From Dehalococcoidia bacterium (lineage in GTDB: Bacteria; Chloroflexota; Dehalococcoidia; GIF9; AB-539-J10), in NCBI GenBank assembly GCA_023229725.1, contig JALNYR010000113.1, forward strand, positions 1 through 8,522: a stretch of 8,522 bases of DNA, written 5' to 3'. The notes beneath the pieces were generated by a model, which saw only the letters and a program-made list of their open reading frames with translations, ran no database searches and was not told the DNA's origin. Positions 1 to 6,940 of the stretch are shown here, one piece after another. Position 1 is the first letter of the stretch, and each line of letters opens with the position of its first letter. A program made the position numbers and the translations under genes.

Positions 1-314
1 ATCAGGTCGCGGACGTGCGAGAGCATCTCTGCCACCCGGACGTCCGGCTCCATCAGCCGTGCGTCGTTGTACAGGGCCTCGATGGAGGCTGCGAACTCGC
101 TGACCATCCTCTCGCTCTCCTTGAGGTCCGTCATGACGCCGGCCAGGATGATGGCGACGACGAAGAACGTGCCGGTGATGAGGGCGGAGGTCAACGTGCC
201 GACGGGAATCACGTCCCAACCGAGATGGTGGACGGCTACCTTGACTCCGACCAGGGGCACGACCAGAGCCAGCGCCTTGAGTACCAGGCCCCACTTCGCC
301 TTGAAGAGCTTCAC
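1..314 (-). CDS. Hypothetical membrane protein, N-terminal part (gene runs off left edge)
   Basis: The minus strand reads open from a GTG at 312-314 to the window edge, giving 104 residues of an incomplete protein. GTG is chosen because a GGGAGG ribosome site lies 5 bases upstream; the overlapping ATG one base upstream is followed at once by a stop. Two hydrophobic segments are visible at about residues 11-28 and 40-61. They are followed by a charged, helical stretch beginning TDLKESERM and continuing with SIEALYNDARL. This layout (two membrane segments, then an acidic DxKESE helix) resembles uncharacterised bacterial membrane proteins sometimes described as bestrophin-like, but I cannot assign a family with confidence. 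The gene is divergent from the CotH operon and has its own promoter at 344-373. No function is proposed. Confidence 0.75.
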   Translation of the reverse strand, partial: MKLFKAKWGLVLKALALVVPLVGVKVAVHHLGWDVIPVGTLTSALITGTFFVVAIILAGVMTDLKESERMVSEFAASIEALYNDARLMEPDVRVAEMLSHVRDL

Positions 315-343
315 ATTGCCTCCCGACCGCGCACTAGCGGAGC

Positions 344-373
344 ATTGTAGTTGCCGCGGCTGAGCCTTTTCAA
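344..373 (-). promoter_or_regulatory. Sigma-70-type promoter for the leftward membrane-protein gene
   Basis: On the minus strand, TTGAAA (368-373) is separated by 18 bases from TACAAT (344-349). These match the -35 and -10 consensus at 5 of 6 positions each. Transcription should begin near 337, giving a leader of about 22 bases before the GTG at 314, with the GGGAGG site in between. Confidence 0.65.
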
Positions 374-404
374 TGGGGGAGAGTGGACAGCCCTTCATGA
401 GTTA

Positions 405-425
405 TTGACAGTTCTGCGCCATAAT
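405..425 (+). promoter_or_regulatory. Possible promoter elements of the CotH operon (odd spacing)
   Basis: A perfect TTGACA lies at 405-410 and a near-consensus -10 hexamer CATAAT at 420-425, but only 9 bases separate them, which does not fit a normal sigma-70 promoter. CATAAT has no good -35 at 16-18 bases, and TTGACA has no good -10 at 16-18 bases. CATAAT alone would place the start near 432, about 40 bases before the ATG at 472. The operon promoter probably lies in 374-440, but its exact form is uncertain. Confidence 0.3.
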
Positions 426-471
426 GAGCCCCATACCCGACACAGCCGGTGGCCGTGAACCGGGGAGAGCG

Positions 472-1923
472 ATGAACTGGGGAAGGACAGCCTGCCTGAT
501 TGGACTTGCCGCACTGATGGGCGTGACCGTGCCCGGGTGCAGCACATCCGGCGAGGTCGCGCCTCCCGCAAGGGAGCAGGTCACGAGGTCCGAGGGCTGG
601 ACGGACGAGACGCACGGCGACAGCGCGGCTCCCGACTACGACGCCGTCTTCCCTCAGGATAGGGTCAACCGGCTGGAAATCACCGTCACCCCGGAAGACT
701 GGGAGGCGATGCAGGCGAACCTGACCGAGCTGCTCGGGCCCCGCGGCGTCGAACAGCGAGACCGGCAGCCCAGGGCGCCCGGAGTGCCGGGATGGATTGC
801 CGTCACCGAGAACCCCGTGTGGGTACCGGCCACCGTCGAGTGCGATGGCCTGACCTGGACGAACGTCGGCATCCGCTACAAAGGCAACTCGTCGCTCCGG
901 AGCGGCTGGAGCAGCGGCTCCATCAAGCTGCCGCTCAAGCTCGACTTCGACGAGTTCGAGGACGAGTACCCCGAGACCTCGGACCAGCGGTTCTACGGGT
1001 TCAAGCAGCTCGCACTGTCGAACGCCTTCAGCGACGGCACGTACATGCGCGACGCCATAGCCTCCGACATCCTCAGGGAGGCGGGCCTGCCGGCGGCTGA
1101 GACCGCTCTGTACGAAGTCATGCTCGACCACGGCGAAGGGCCGGTCAACCTCGGGCGCTACGTGGCGATAGAGGTGGTCGATGACACAGTCGTCGACCGC
1201 TTCTTCGGCGATGATTCCGGCAACATCTACGAGGCGGACGGACCCGGGGCCAGCCTGGCCGAGGGCACGTCCGACCGGCTCAGGGCCAGCTTCCTGAAGG
1301 AGAACAACCAGCAGGAGGCGGACTGGACCGACATCGAGGAGTTGTACGCTATCCTGCACTCGGACGAGCGGCTCCTGGACCCTGTCGCGTGGCGTGCAAG
1401 CCTGGAGTCGGCATTCAACGTGGACGGCTTCCTCGAGTGGCTCGCCGTCGGCGCCGTCATCCAGCACTGGGATACCTACGGGCAGATGTCGCACAACTTC
1501 TACCTCTACCACGACCCGGATACCGACCTGCTCAACTGGATATCCTGGGACCACAACCAGGTGCTGGCGGGCGGCGGCATGGCCGGACGTGCCGGAGTGC
1601 GCGGACCCGGAGGCGGCACCGGGCGAGCCGTGTCTCTGGGCAGGGAGGAGGTGGGGGCGAACTGGCCACTGATACGCTACCTGCTGGACGACCCTGTCTA
1701 CCACGACCGCTATGTCGGTTTCGTTGGGGAGACGGTTGACGGCGCATTCGACCCGGAAGCACTCGAGGAACAGTGCCGGGACCTCGCGAAGCTGATTGCG
1801 CCGTACGCCACAGAGGCTTCGGGAGAGGTGGACTTCGAGTCGGCCGTTCAGAGGCTCATCGACCGCATCTACGAACGCCACCAGGCGGCGGCGGATTTCG
1901 TGGCTGCCGCGGGAGGCGCCTAG
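472..1923 (+). CDS. CotH kinase family lipoprotein
   Basis: The product is a 483-residue atypical protein-kinase-like protein of the CotH family, whose founding member phosphorylates serines of spore-coat proteins. The ATG at 472 is chosen over the one at 424: it has GGGGAG 4 bases upstream and directly starts a lipoprotein signal (hydrophobic residues 7-20, lipobox VPGC with Cys23; Pro at -2 is slightly unusual). The mature protein should be anchored outside the membrane. CotH hallmarks follow in order: RYKGNSS (135-141), KLPLKLDFD (152-160), FKQLALSN (177-184), YMRDAIASD (191-199), the GRYVAIEVVDD strand (228-238), HWDTYGQMSHNFYLYHD (332-348), and SWDHN (358-362), the WDxN/D acidic motif expected to bind metal. 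A glycine-rich loop (366-383) follows it. It is the first gene of a four-gene operon; the next ATG is 1 base past its stop. The substrate is unknown; the downstream beta-helix lipoprotein is a candidate by context only. Confidence 0.88.
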   Translation: MNWGRTACLIGLAALMGVTVPGCSTSGEVAPPAREQVTRSEGWTDETHGDSAAPDYDAVFPQDRVNRLEITVTPEDWEAMQANLTELLGPRGVEQRDRQPRAPGVPGWIAVTENPVWVPATVECDGLTWTNVGIRYKGNSSLRSGWSSGSIKLPLKLDFDEFEDEYPETSDQRFYGFKQLALSNAFSDGTYMRDAIASDILREAGLPAAETALYEVMLDHGEGPVNLGRYVAIEVVDDTVVDRFFGDDSGNIYEADGPGASLAEGTSDRLRASFLKENNQQEADWTDIEELYAILHSDERLLDPVAWRASLESAFNVDGFLEWLAVGAVIQHWDTYGQMSHNFYLYHDPDTDLLNWISWDHNQVLAGGGMAGRAGVRGPGGGTGRAVSLGREEVGANWPLIRYLLDDPVYHDRYVGFVGETVDGAFDPEALEEQCRDLAKLIAPYATEASGEVDFESAVQRLIDRIYERHQAAADFVAAAGGA

Positions 1924-1927
1924 CATG
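1911..1927 (+). promoter_or_regulatory. Ribosome site of the VTC gene inside the CotH 3' end
   Basis: GGGAGG (1911-1916) lies within the last CotH codons, 8 bases before the ATG at 1925. The CotH stop ends at 1923. This fixes the VTC start and suggests translational coupling of the two genes. Confidence 0.8.
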
Positions 1928-2704
1928 TCGGTCCACGTCTACGGCGCGCCGAACGGGGCGGTGTACACGCTCCCCGAGCGGTTCGAGCGCAAGTACTACC
2001 TGATGCCGCGGGACGTCGGCGTGGCATACGGGCTTCTGCGGCAGCTGTGCCTGCCTGCCCCGGAGTACCCCTCCGAGCAGGTGAACAGCCTCTACTTCGA
2101 CACGGCGGCGCTGGACCAGTACGAGCGGTCCGACTCCGGAGACTACTGCAAGGACAAGGTGCGCATCCGCTGGTACGGTGAGGACAGGGACCTCGAGGGC
2201 ATGCAGGACGTGTTCCTGGAGTTGAAGACACGGCGAGGCTTCGCCGGCGCCAAGCAGCGCCTTAAGCTCCAGGCGCCCGCCGGAAGCCTGACCTCCGCCA
2301 ACCCGGGCACGGGGATTCTCCCCGGGACGCTTCTGATGGAGGCGCTGGCGAGGTTCGGCTACTTCCCGACCGGGATGCTGCTGCCGGTCATCAGGATATC
2401 GTACTGGCGCTACCGCTTCAGCGATATCACGACCGACCAGCGGGTTTCGCTCGATTGCCGCATCCGCTCCACGATGACCATCCCGCAGGCCGGCAACGGC
2501 GAGAGGGAACTGGGACTGCCCGGCGGCGTCATCGAGATAAAGGGACGGTCCATGGAGTTGCCCGCGGCTCTGAGAAGCGCGAGGATGCTCGACACGGACT
2601 GGACCCGGTTCTCCAAATACTCGGCGTGCATTGACGCGCATTGCGAAAAGCCCGGTACGATGGGTCGTCTGTCACCATCGGGGAGAGTAGTTCAGCCCTG
2701 GTAA
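1925..2704 (+). CDS. VTC-domain polyphosphate polymerase-like protein
   Basis: This is a 259-residue soluble protein with the VTC (CYTH/triphosphate-tunnel) fold, the catalytic domain that in yeast Vtc4 builds polyphosphate from ATP. Family motifs are all present: FERKYY (20-25), YFDT (57-60), the RIRWYG pair Arg80/Arg82, LELKTRRG (98-105), the basic strand KQRLKL (110-115), VIRISYWRYRF (155-165), RVSLD (173-177), the acidic metal-binding strand VIEIKG with Glu204, and FSKY (229-232). These correspond to the basic tunnel residues and the metal-binding Glu of Vtc4, so the enzyme looks intact. There is no membrane segment and no SPX domain, so it should act in the cytosol. The frame is open further upstream, but that part overlaps CotH; the start at 1925 has a good ribosome site. 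DUF4956 follows after 21 bases, a common partner of stand-alone VTC proteins. Activity (polyphosphate versus another triphosphate chemistry) is inferred from family. Confidence 0.88.
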   Translation: MSVHVYGAPNGAVYTLPERFERKYYLMPRDVGVAYGLLRQLCLPAPEYPSEQVNSLYFDTAALDQYERSDSGDYCKDKVRIRWYGEDRDLEGMQDVFLELKTRRGFAGAKQRLKLQAPAGSLTSANPGTGILPGTLLMEALARFGYFPTGMLLPVIRISYWRYRFSDITTDQRVSLDCRIRSTMTIPQAGNGERELGLPGGVIEIKGRSMELPAALRSARMLDTDWTRFSKYSACIDAHCEKPGTMGRLSPSGRVVQPW

Positions 2705-2725
2705 GTTTCGACGCAGGAGAGACAC

Positions 2726-3388
2726 ATGCTGGAAGAGATTGCGGAACTGTTTCAGGCACCTCTGGGCATCTGGGAGGCCGTGGTCAGGGTCGGAGTCTCG
2801 CTGATAGCTTCGGCGGTCGCGTACGTGATGTACCAGGTGTTCTACGGGTCGAGGCACATCGGGGCCGGCGTGAATCGAGTGTTCCTCGTCGGCGGTCCCG
2901 CCATCACCATGATATTCCTGGTCATCCAGACCTCCATCCCGCTGGGCATCGGACTGCTGGGAGCGCTCTCCTTCGTCCGCTTCCGGACGCCCATCAAGGA
3001 CCCGGCCGAAATAGGCTTCCTGCTGCTGCTCATCGCCTCGTCCATCGGCGCGGCGACCGGCAACCTGATGGCGATCGTCATCCTCTTCGCCGTTGTGGCC
3101 CTGGCGCTGTGGCTGCAGAGACTGGCGGGCGACCGCACCGGCGGCTCCGGCAGGGGGCACTTGATGATATCCGTCGACCAGCCTTCCTTCTCCTCGCTGG
3201 AGAAGGGGCTGACCGCGCTCCTTGAGCAACGGCTGCACGGGCTGAGCCTGGAGACCATGTCCACCATCGACGGCCGCGTGGCGCTGCACTACCAGTACCG
3301 GCGGCAGTCGGACTTCGACTGGGCATCGTTCACGAGCGAGCTGAACCAGCTGGCCGGTACGGCGAAGGTGGAAGTCTTCATCAGCTAG
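2726..3388 (+). CDS. DUF4956 domain-containing membrane protein
   Basis: A 220-residue protein with AGGAGA 5 bases before its ATG. Hydrophobic segments lie at about 17-38, 52-70, 72-82 and 96-131 (the last long enough for two helices). The family signature GALSFVRFRTPIKDPAE (79-95) sits between membrane segments and is strongly conserved in DUF4956. The C-terminal part (about 143-220) is soluble, mixed alpha/beta, and probably cytosolic. No enzymatic function is established for this family; it is often found beside VTC-domain proteins. In eukaryotic VTC the catalytic domain is attached to membrane helices that pass the polymer across the membrane, so a role as membrane anchor or conduit for the neighbouring VTC protein is a reasonable inference, not a demonstrated one. 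It is the third gene of the operon, with 21 bases before it and 25 after. Confidence 0.85.
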   Translation: MLEEIAELFQAPLGIWEAVVRVGVSLIASAVAYVMYQVFYGSRHIGAGVNRVFLVGGPAITMIFLVIQTSIPLGIGLLGALSFVRFRTPIKDPAEIGFLLLLIASSIGAATGNLMAIVILFAVVALALWLQRLAGDRTGGSGRGHLMISVDQPSFSSLEKGLTALLEQRLHGLSLETMSTIDGRVALHYQYRRQSDFDWASFTSELNQLAGTAKVEVFIS

Positions 3389-3413
3389 GGAGGGGCGGAA
3401 TCTGAAAGCATCG

Positions 3414-5333
3414 ATGCACGGCAGGAGTATGAACTCACTCGCAAGAACAGCAGGTCTCTTCATCCTTGCGCTGGCGCTTGTGCTGCCCTCCGCCGGCTGC
3501 TCGGTCGGTGGGATTGCAGCGCCGGCCGCCGCCGCCTCGGAACTGTCAACAGACCCCGCGACAGCGCAGAGCACGGTTGCCGCCGGGGCGGTCTCCGTTG
3601 CCTGGGACGCTGACGACCTGCACGCCAACTGGTCCACGGTCGGAAGCACCCGCATCACGTTGGAGGGCGAGTCCATCAGCGTGGACGGTCGCGGAGTCGT
3701 GGTCGCCGGCAACGTCGCCACCATCACGGCTGGAGGCACGTATGTCATCAGCGGCACCCTGGACGACGGACAGGTACGGGTGGAGACCGTCGACGTGCAG
3801 GCGGTGCAGCTCGTATTGAACGGCGCGGACATCACCTGTTCCACGAGCGCTCCCATCTACGTCGTCAACGCGGAGAAGGTGGTCATCACCCTGGCGGACG
3901 GCGCCGAGAACCGCGTGGCGGACGGAGCCAACTACGTCTTCGAGGATGCGGAAACGGACGAACCCGGTGCCGCCATCTTCAGTCACGACGACCTCACCAT
4001 CAACGGCGATGGCTCGCTGACGGTCACCGCGAACTTCAACAACGGCATCCAGTCAAAGGACGACCTCAAGATAGCCGGCGGCGCCATCACCGTCACGGCG
4101 GTGAACGACGCCATCAAGGGCAGGGACAGCGTCGCCGTCAGGGATGGCAATGTCACAGTGACTGCGGGTGGAGACGGGCTGCAGGCCAACAACGACGAGG
4201 ACGCCGAGAAGGGTGTCATCCTCATCGAGGGCGGCAAGCTCACCATTACCGCGGGCATGGACGGCATCCAGGCGGAGACCAGTCTCATCGTCAACCGTGG
4301 GACGATAGCCATCATCTCAGGAGGCGGCAGCGCTGCGAGCAGCAGTACCAGCTTGTCCGGGAATGCCCCGGGCGGACCGTACCCCGCAGGCGGCGCCACT
4401 GCCGACTCAACTGAGAGCGCCAAGGGCCTGAAGGCCGGCGTCGACCTCGTGGTTGCCGGAGGTGTCATCAGCATCGACTCGTCTGACGATGCCCTCCACT
4501 CCAACGGCAGCATCACCATCAGCGGCGGCGAGCTGACTCTCGCCTCCGGCGACGACGGCATCCACGCCGACGCTTCCGTGGAGATTGCAGGGGGAGACAT
4601 CTCCGTCACCACGAGCTACGAGGGCGTCGAGAGCACGGTCATCACCGTGAACGACGGGAACGTACACGTCGTCTCACGAGATGACGGCTTCAACGTCAGC
4701 GGTGGGAACGACGGCTCCGGCATGATGGGGATGAGACCCGGACAGGATAGCTTCAGCGCTTCCACTGGCAACCACCTCGCAATCAACGGCGGCTATGTGT
4801 CCGTTGACGCGCTCGGCGACGGGCTCGATATCAACGGTTCGATTGCCATCACGGGCGGCGTCGTCATCGTCCATGGCCCCACGTCCAGCGGGAACGGTGC
4901 CCTTGACTACTACGGCGCCTGCGACGTGACCGGCGGCCTCCTCGTGGCTGCGGGCAGCATCGGAATGGCGCAAGGGCCGAGCGCATCGTCCACTCAGCGC
5001 AGTGTGATGGTCAACCTCACGTCGTCTTTGCCGGCCGGCACGGTGTTCCACATCGAGACCGCGGACGGTGAGGAAGTGCTGACGTTCGCGCCGACGAAGG
5101 CGTATCAGTCGGTGGTGCTCAGTTCGCCCGACCTGGAGGATGGGGCGGCGTATGTTGTCTTCACGGGAGGCTCGTCGACCGGCACGGTTGTCGACGGCCT
5201 GTACTCCGGTGGGGAGTACACCGGTGGAACGCAGTATGCCGAGTTCACCGTATCGGGCGTCATCACCACCGTCGGCTCGGCGCGAGTTGGTCCCGGGATG
5301 CAGCCCGGCGGCGGGCGGCGCGCGCCGCAGTGA
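3414..5333 (+). CDS. Beta-helix lipoprotein, Cthe_2159-type carbohydrate-binding family
   Basis: A 639-residue exported protein. A lipoprotein-type signal ends SAGC (Cys29 counted from the ATG at 3414; Ser at -3 is atypical). The ATG at 3429 is an alternative start giving a cleaner signal; its AGGAG is only 1 base away, so the start is unresolved. A family N-terminal beta region follows, with ITAGGTYVISGTLDDGQ (104-120) and VQLVLNGADI (131-140). From about 185 to 515 there are some ten short repeats of about 22 residues, each carrying a D/N-G turn such as NNGIQS (209), NDAIKG (231), GDGLQA (253), MDGIQA (282), DDALHS (358), DDGIHA (380), YEGVES (402), DDGFNV (423) and GDGLDI (468). These are the rungs of a right-handed beta-helix resembling pectate-lyase folds. 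A Ser/Gly/Pro-rich loop (302-335) interrupts them. Residues about 529-615 form a separate beta-rich end. The family founder binds calcium and acidic or cellulosic polymers; here ligand and role are inferred. Last gene of the operon. Confidence 0.85.
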   Translation: MHGRSMNSLARTAGLFILALALVLPSAGCSVGGIAAPAAAASELSTDPATAQSTVAAGAVSVAWDADDLHANWSTVGSTRITLEGESISVDGRGVVVAGNVATITAGGTYVISGTLDDGQVRVETVDVQAVQLVLNGADITCSTSAPIYVVNAEKVVITLADGAENRVADGANYVFEDAETDEPGAAIFSHDDLTINGDGSLTVTANFNNGIQSKDDLKIAGGAITVTAVNDAIKGRDSVAVRDGNVTVTAGGDGLQANNDEDAEKGVILIEGGKLTITAGMDGIQAETSLIVNRGTIAIISGGGSAASSSTSLSGNAPGGPYPAGGATADSTESAKGLKAGVDLVVAGGVISIDSSDDALHSNGSITISGGELTLASGDDGIHADASVEIAGGDISVTTSYEGVESTVITVNDGNVHVVSRDDGFNVSGGNDGSGMMGMRPGQDSFSASTGNHLAINGGYVSVDALGDGLDINGSIAITGGVVIVHGPTSSGNGALDYYGACDVTGGLLVAAGSIGMAQGPSASSTQRSVMVNLTSSLPAGTVFHIETADGEEVLTFAPTKAYQSVVLSSPDLEDGAAYVVFTGGSSTGTVVDGLYSGGEYTGGTQYAEFTVSGVITTVGSARVGPGMQPGGGRRAPQ

Positions 5334-5375
5334 CGGTACGTTCGTACGCGGTGCTGCCGCCGGCCCACTCCGTCA
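5331..5375. other. Convergent 3' ends with nested inverted repeats
   Basis: Only 39 bases separate the stops of the operon and the amidase. The two TGA stops fall in a 6-base inverted repeat, TGACGG (5331-5336) and CCGTCA (5370-5375). Inside are GTACG-TT-CGTAC (5336-5347) and GCGG-N5-CCGC (5348-5360). Neither strand has a T-run, so this is not a standard intrinsic terminator, though it may slow or stop both transcripts. Confidence 0.35.
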
Positions 5376-6782
5376 GCTCAGCGGCGGGTGCTTGCCGCGG
5401 ACCTCTGAGACCTCTTCAAGAGCCAGCGCCGCCCGCAGGACGGTGGCCTCATCGAAGTGACGGCCGACCAACTGCACGCCTATCGGCAACCCCTCCGAAC
5501 TGAGCCCGAAGGGCACTGATATCGCCGGCGAGCCGGTGAAGTTCCACGGTATCAGCGTGTTCAGTTTCTGCCGTGTCGGCATCGTCACGCCGTCAACGGT
5601 GATTTCCCGGAGCTGATGAGCGTACGCGGGTACGCATACCGTCGGGCAGAGCAGCAGGTCGTACTCGTGGAACCAGGCCGTCATCCCGTGCCTGATTGCC
5701 TCCCACGTGGCGAGGCCCTTCAGGTAGTCGCGGACATCGGGCCAGGGAGTCGCCAGACGCTTCCGCATGAAGGGGAACAGCTCGGATTCCCGCCCCCGGA
5801 TGAACGGTTCCCAGTAGTACCCGGCCTCCAGTGCCCAGACGGGACCGGACACAGTCGACGCCGGGTGCTCCTCGAGTACCGGCAGAGCGGTGTGCTCCAC
5901 GGTGCAACCGGCGGACCGCAGGCTGTCCGCCGCCTTGCGCACGACCGCCTGCACCTCGCGGTCCACCGGTGCGAACGCCCCGTCGGCGAGCCAGCCGACC
6001 CGGAGCTTCAGCGGCTTCGCGGCGGACGCCGGTATCGCGGGCGGCTCCAGCGGCAGACAGTGGTGGTCCACACCGTCCGGCCCTGACAAGAGGCGCAGCG
6101 CCAGGGCGACATCGCGCACGGTGCGGGCCATGGGGCCGACGTGCTGCGCACGCAGCAGCGTCTCGGGCCAGTGGCCCGTGAGCGGCACCCGACCGTGCGT
6201 CGGCTTGAACCCGACGATGCCGCAGTAGTGCGCGGGCATGCGGAGGGAACCGCCGACGTCGCTGCCGATTCCGAGAGGAGACAGACCGGCGGCGATGGCG
6301 GCCGCCTCGCCGCCGCTCGAGCCCCCGGCGGTTCGTTCCGGGTTCCACGGGTTGTTCGTCCTGCCGAAGACGCTGTTGTCGGTCTCCCACCACAGCGCGA
6401 ATTCGGGTATGTTGGTCTTCCCCAGGAAGATGCCTCCGGCGTGCTTGAGCCGGGCCACGGTGGTGGCGTCGCGCTCGGCGATGCGGTGCTCGAACAGCTT
6501 CGAACCGCGCGTGGTGCGTATGCCGGCGACGTCGAACGCGTCCTTGCAGGTGAAAGGCACGCCGTGAAGGGGGCCTGTGGCGCTGCCCTTCGCTATGGCA
6601 CGTTCCGCCTGCTTTGCCAGCTCAAGCGCGTCGACGGCGATTGTCACGACGGCATTGAGCTTCGCGTTGATGGCGGAGATGCGCTCCAGGTGGGCTTTGA
6701 CAACCTCAACCGGAGAGACTTCTCCCTCCCGTATGAGTCGGGCCAGCTCGGTGGCGTCGGCGAAGCAGATGTCCTCGTGCAC
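5373..6782 (-). CDS. Amidase (amidase-signature family)
   Basis: A 469-residue hydrolase of the amidase-signature family, a typical full length. The catalytic triad is complete: Lys80 in PFTCKDAFD, cis-Ser155 in TAGGSSGGEAAA, and nucleophile Ser179 in GSDVGGSLRMPA. The spacing (75 and 24 residues) equals that of GatA (Lys79, Ser154, Ser178). The conserved C-terminal NFTGSPAISVPFG and GLPIGVQLVG motifs are present. GTG at 6782 is chosen as start because GGGGAGGAAACC lies directly upstream and the protein then begins HEDICFADATELARLI, as family members do; the frame stays open to 6944 but that extension looks non-coding. There is no signal peptide, so it should be cytosolic and hydrolyse a small amide. 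No GatB or GatC gene is adjacent, so I do not call it the tRNA amidotransferase subunit. The substrate cannot be told from sequence. It lies downstream of the terminator at 6941-6977, so it probably has its own promoter, which I could not find convincingly. Confidence 0.92.
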   Translation of the reverse strand: MHEDICFADATELARLIREGEVSPVEVVKAHLERISAINAKLNAVVTIAVDALELAKQAERAIAKGSATGPLHGVPFTCKDAFDVAGIRTTRGSKLFEHRIAERDATTVARLKHAGGIFLGKTNIPEFALWWETDNSVFGRTNNPWNPERTAGGSSGGEAAAIAAGLSPLGIGSDVGGSLRMPAHYCGIVGFKPTHGRVPLTGHWPETLLRAQHVGPMARTVRDVALALRLLSGPDGVDHHCLPLEPPAIPASAAKPLKLRVGWLADGAFAPVDREVQAVVRKAADSLRSAGCTVEHTALPVLEEHPASTVSGPVWALEAGYYWEPFIRGRESELFPFMRKRLATPWPDVRDYLKGLATWEAIRHGMTAWFHEYDLLLCPTVCVPAYAHQLREITVDGVTMPTRQKLNTLIPWNFTGSPAISVPFGLSSEGLPIGVQLVGRHFDEATVLRAALALEEVSEVRGKHPPLS

Positions 6783-6940
6783 GGTTTCCTCCCCGGGCGG
6801 CCGAAGCTGCCTCCCGCCGTTATCGTACCCGAACGCGCAGACCGGCGGGCGCCAAGCGGCCGGGCGCCGCATCAGGTTACTCGTTCCGGACTTCATCCGG
6901 CAAGGGCCGGAGGCGGTTGCCGGAGCACCCGCGGGCAGGC

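Noticed and set aside
424..471. Upstream ATG (424) for the CotH gene
   Set aside because: It lies in the probable promoter region, lacks a ribosome site, and would put 16 residues in front of a clean lipoprotein signal.
370..1926. 518-codon open frame on the minus strand opposite the CotH gene
   Set aside because: It is a GC-rich antisense shadow: no ribosome site, no recognisable motif, and the plus strand encodes clear CotH motifs throughout.
2672..3856. 394-codon minus-strand frame across the DUF4956 and beta-helix genes
   Set aside because: It overlaps two well-supported genes and shows low-complexity, Gln/Arg/Gly-rich sequence typical of shadows.
3966..4958. Apparent DNA repeats within the beta-helix gene (recurrent gacgacggc-type blocks)
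   Set aside because: They reflect the protein's repeated D-D-G turns with varied codons, not a DNA-level tandem repeat or CRISPR array.
6886..6900. CCGGA-N5-TCCGG dyad upstream of the amidase
   Set aside because: A 5-base dyad in such GC-rich DNA is expected by chance, and no promoter hexamers flank it convincingly.
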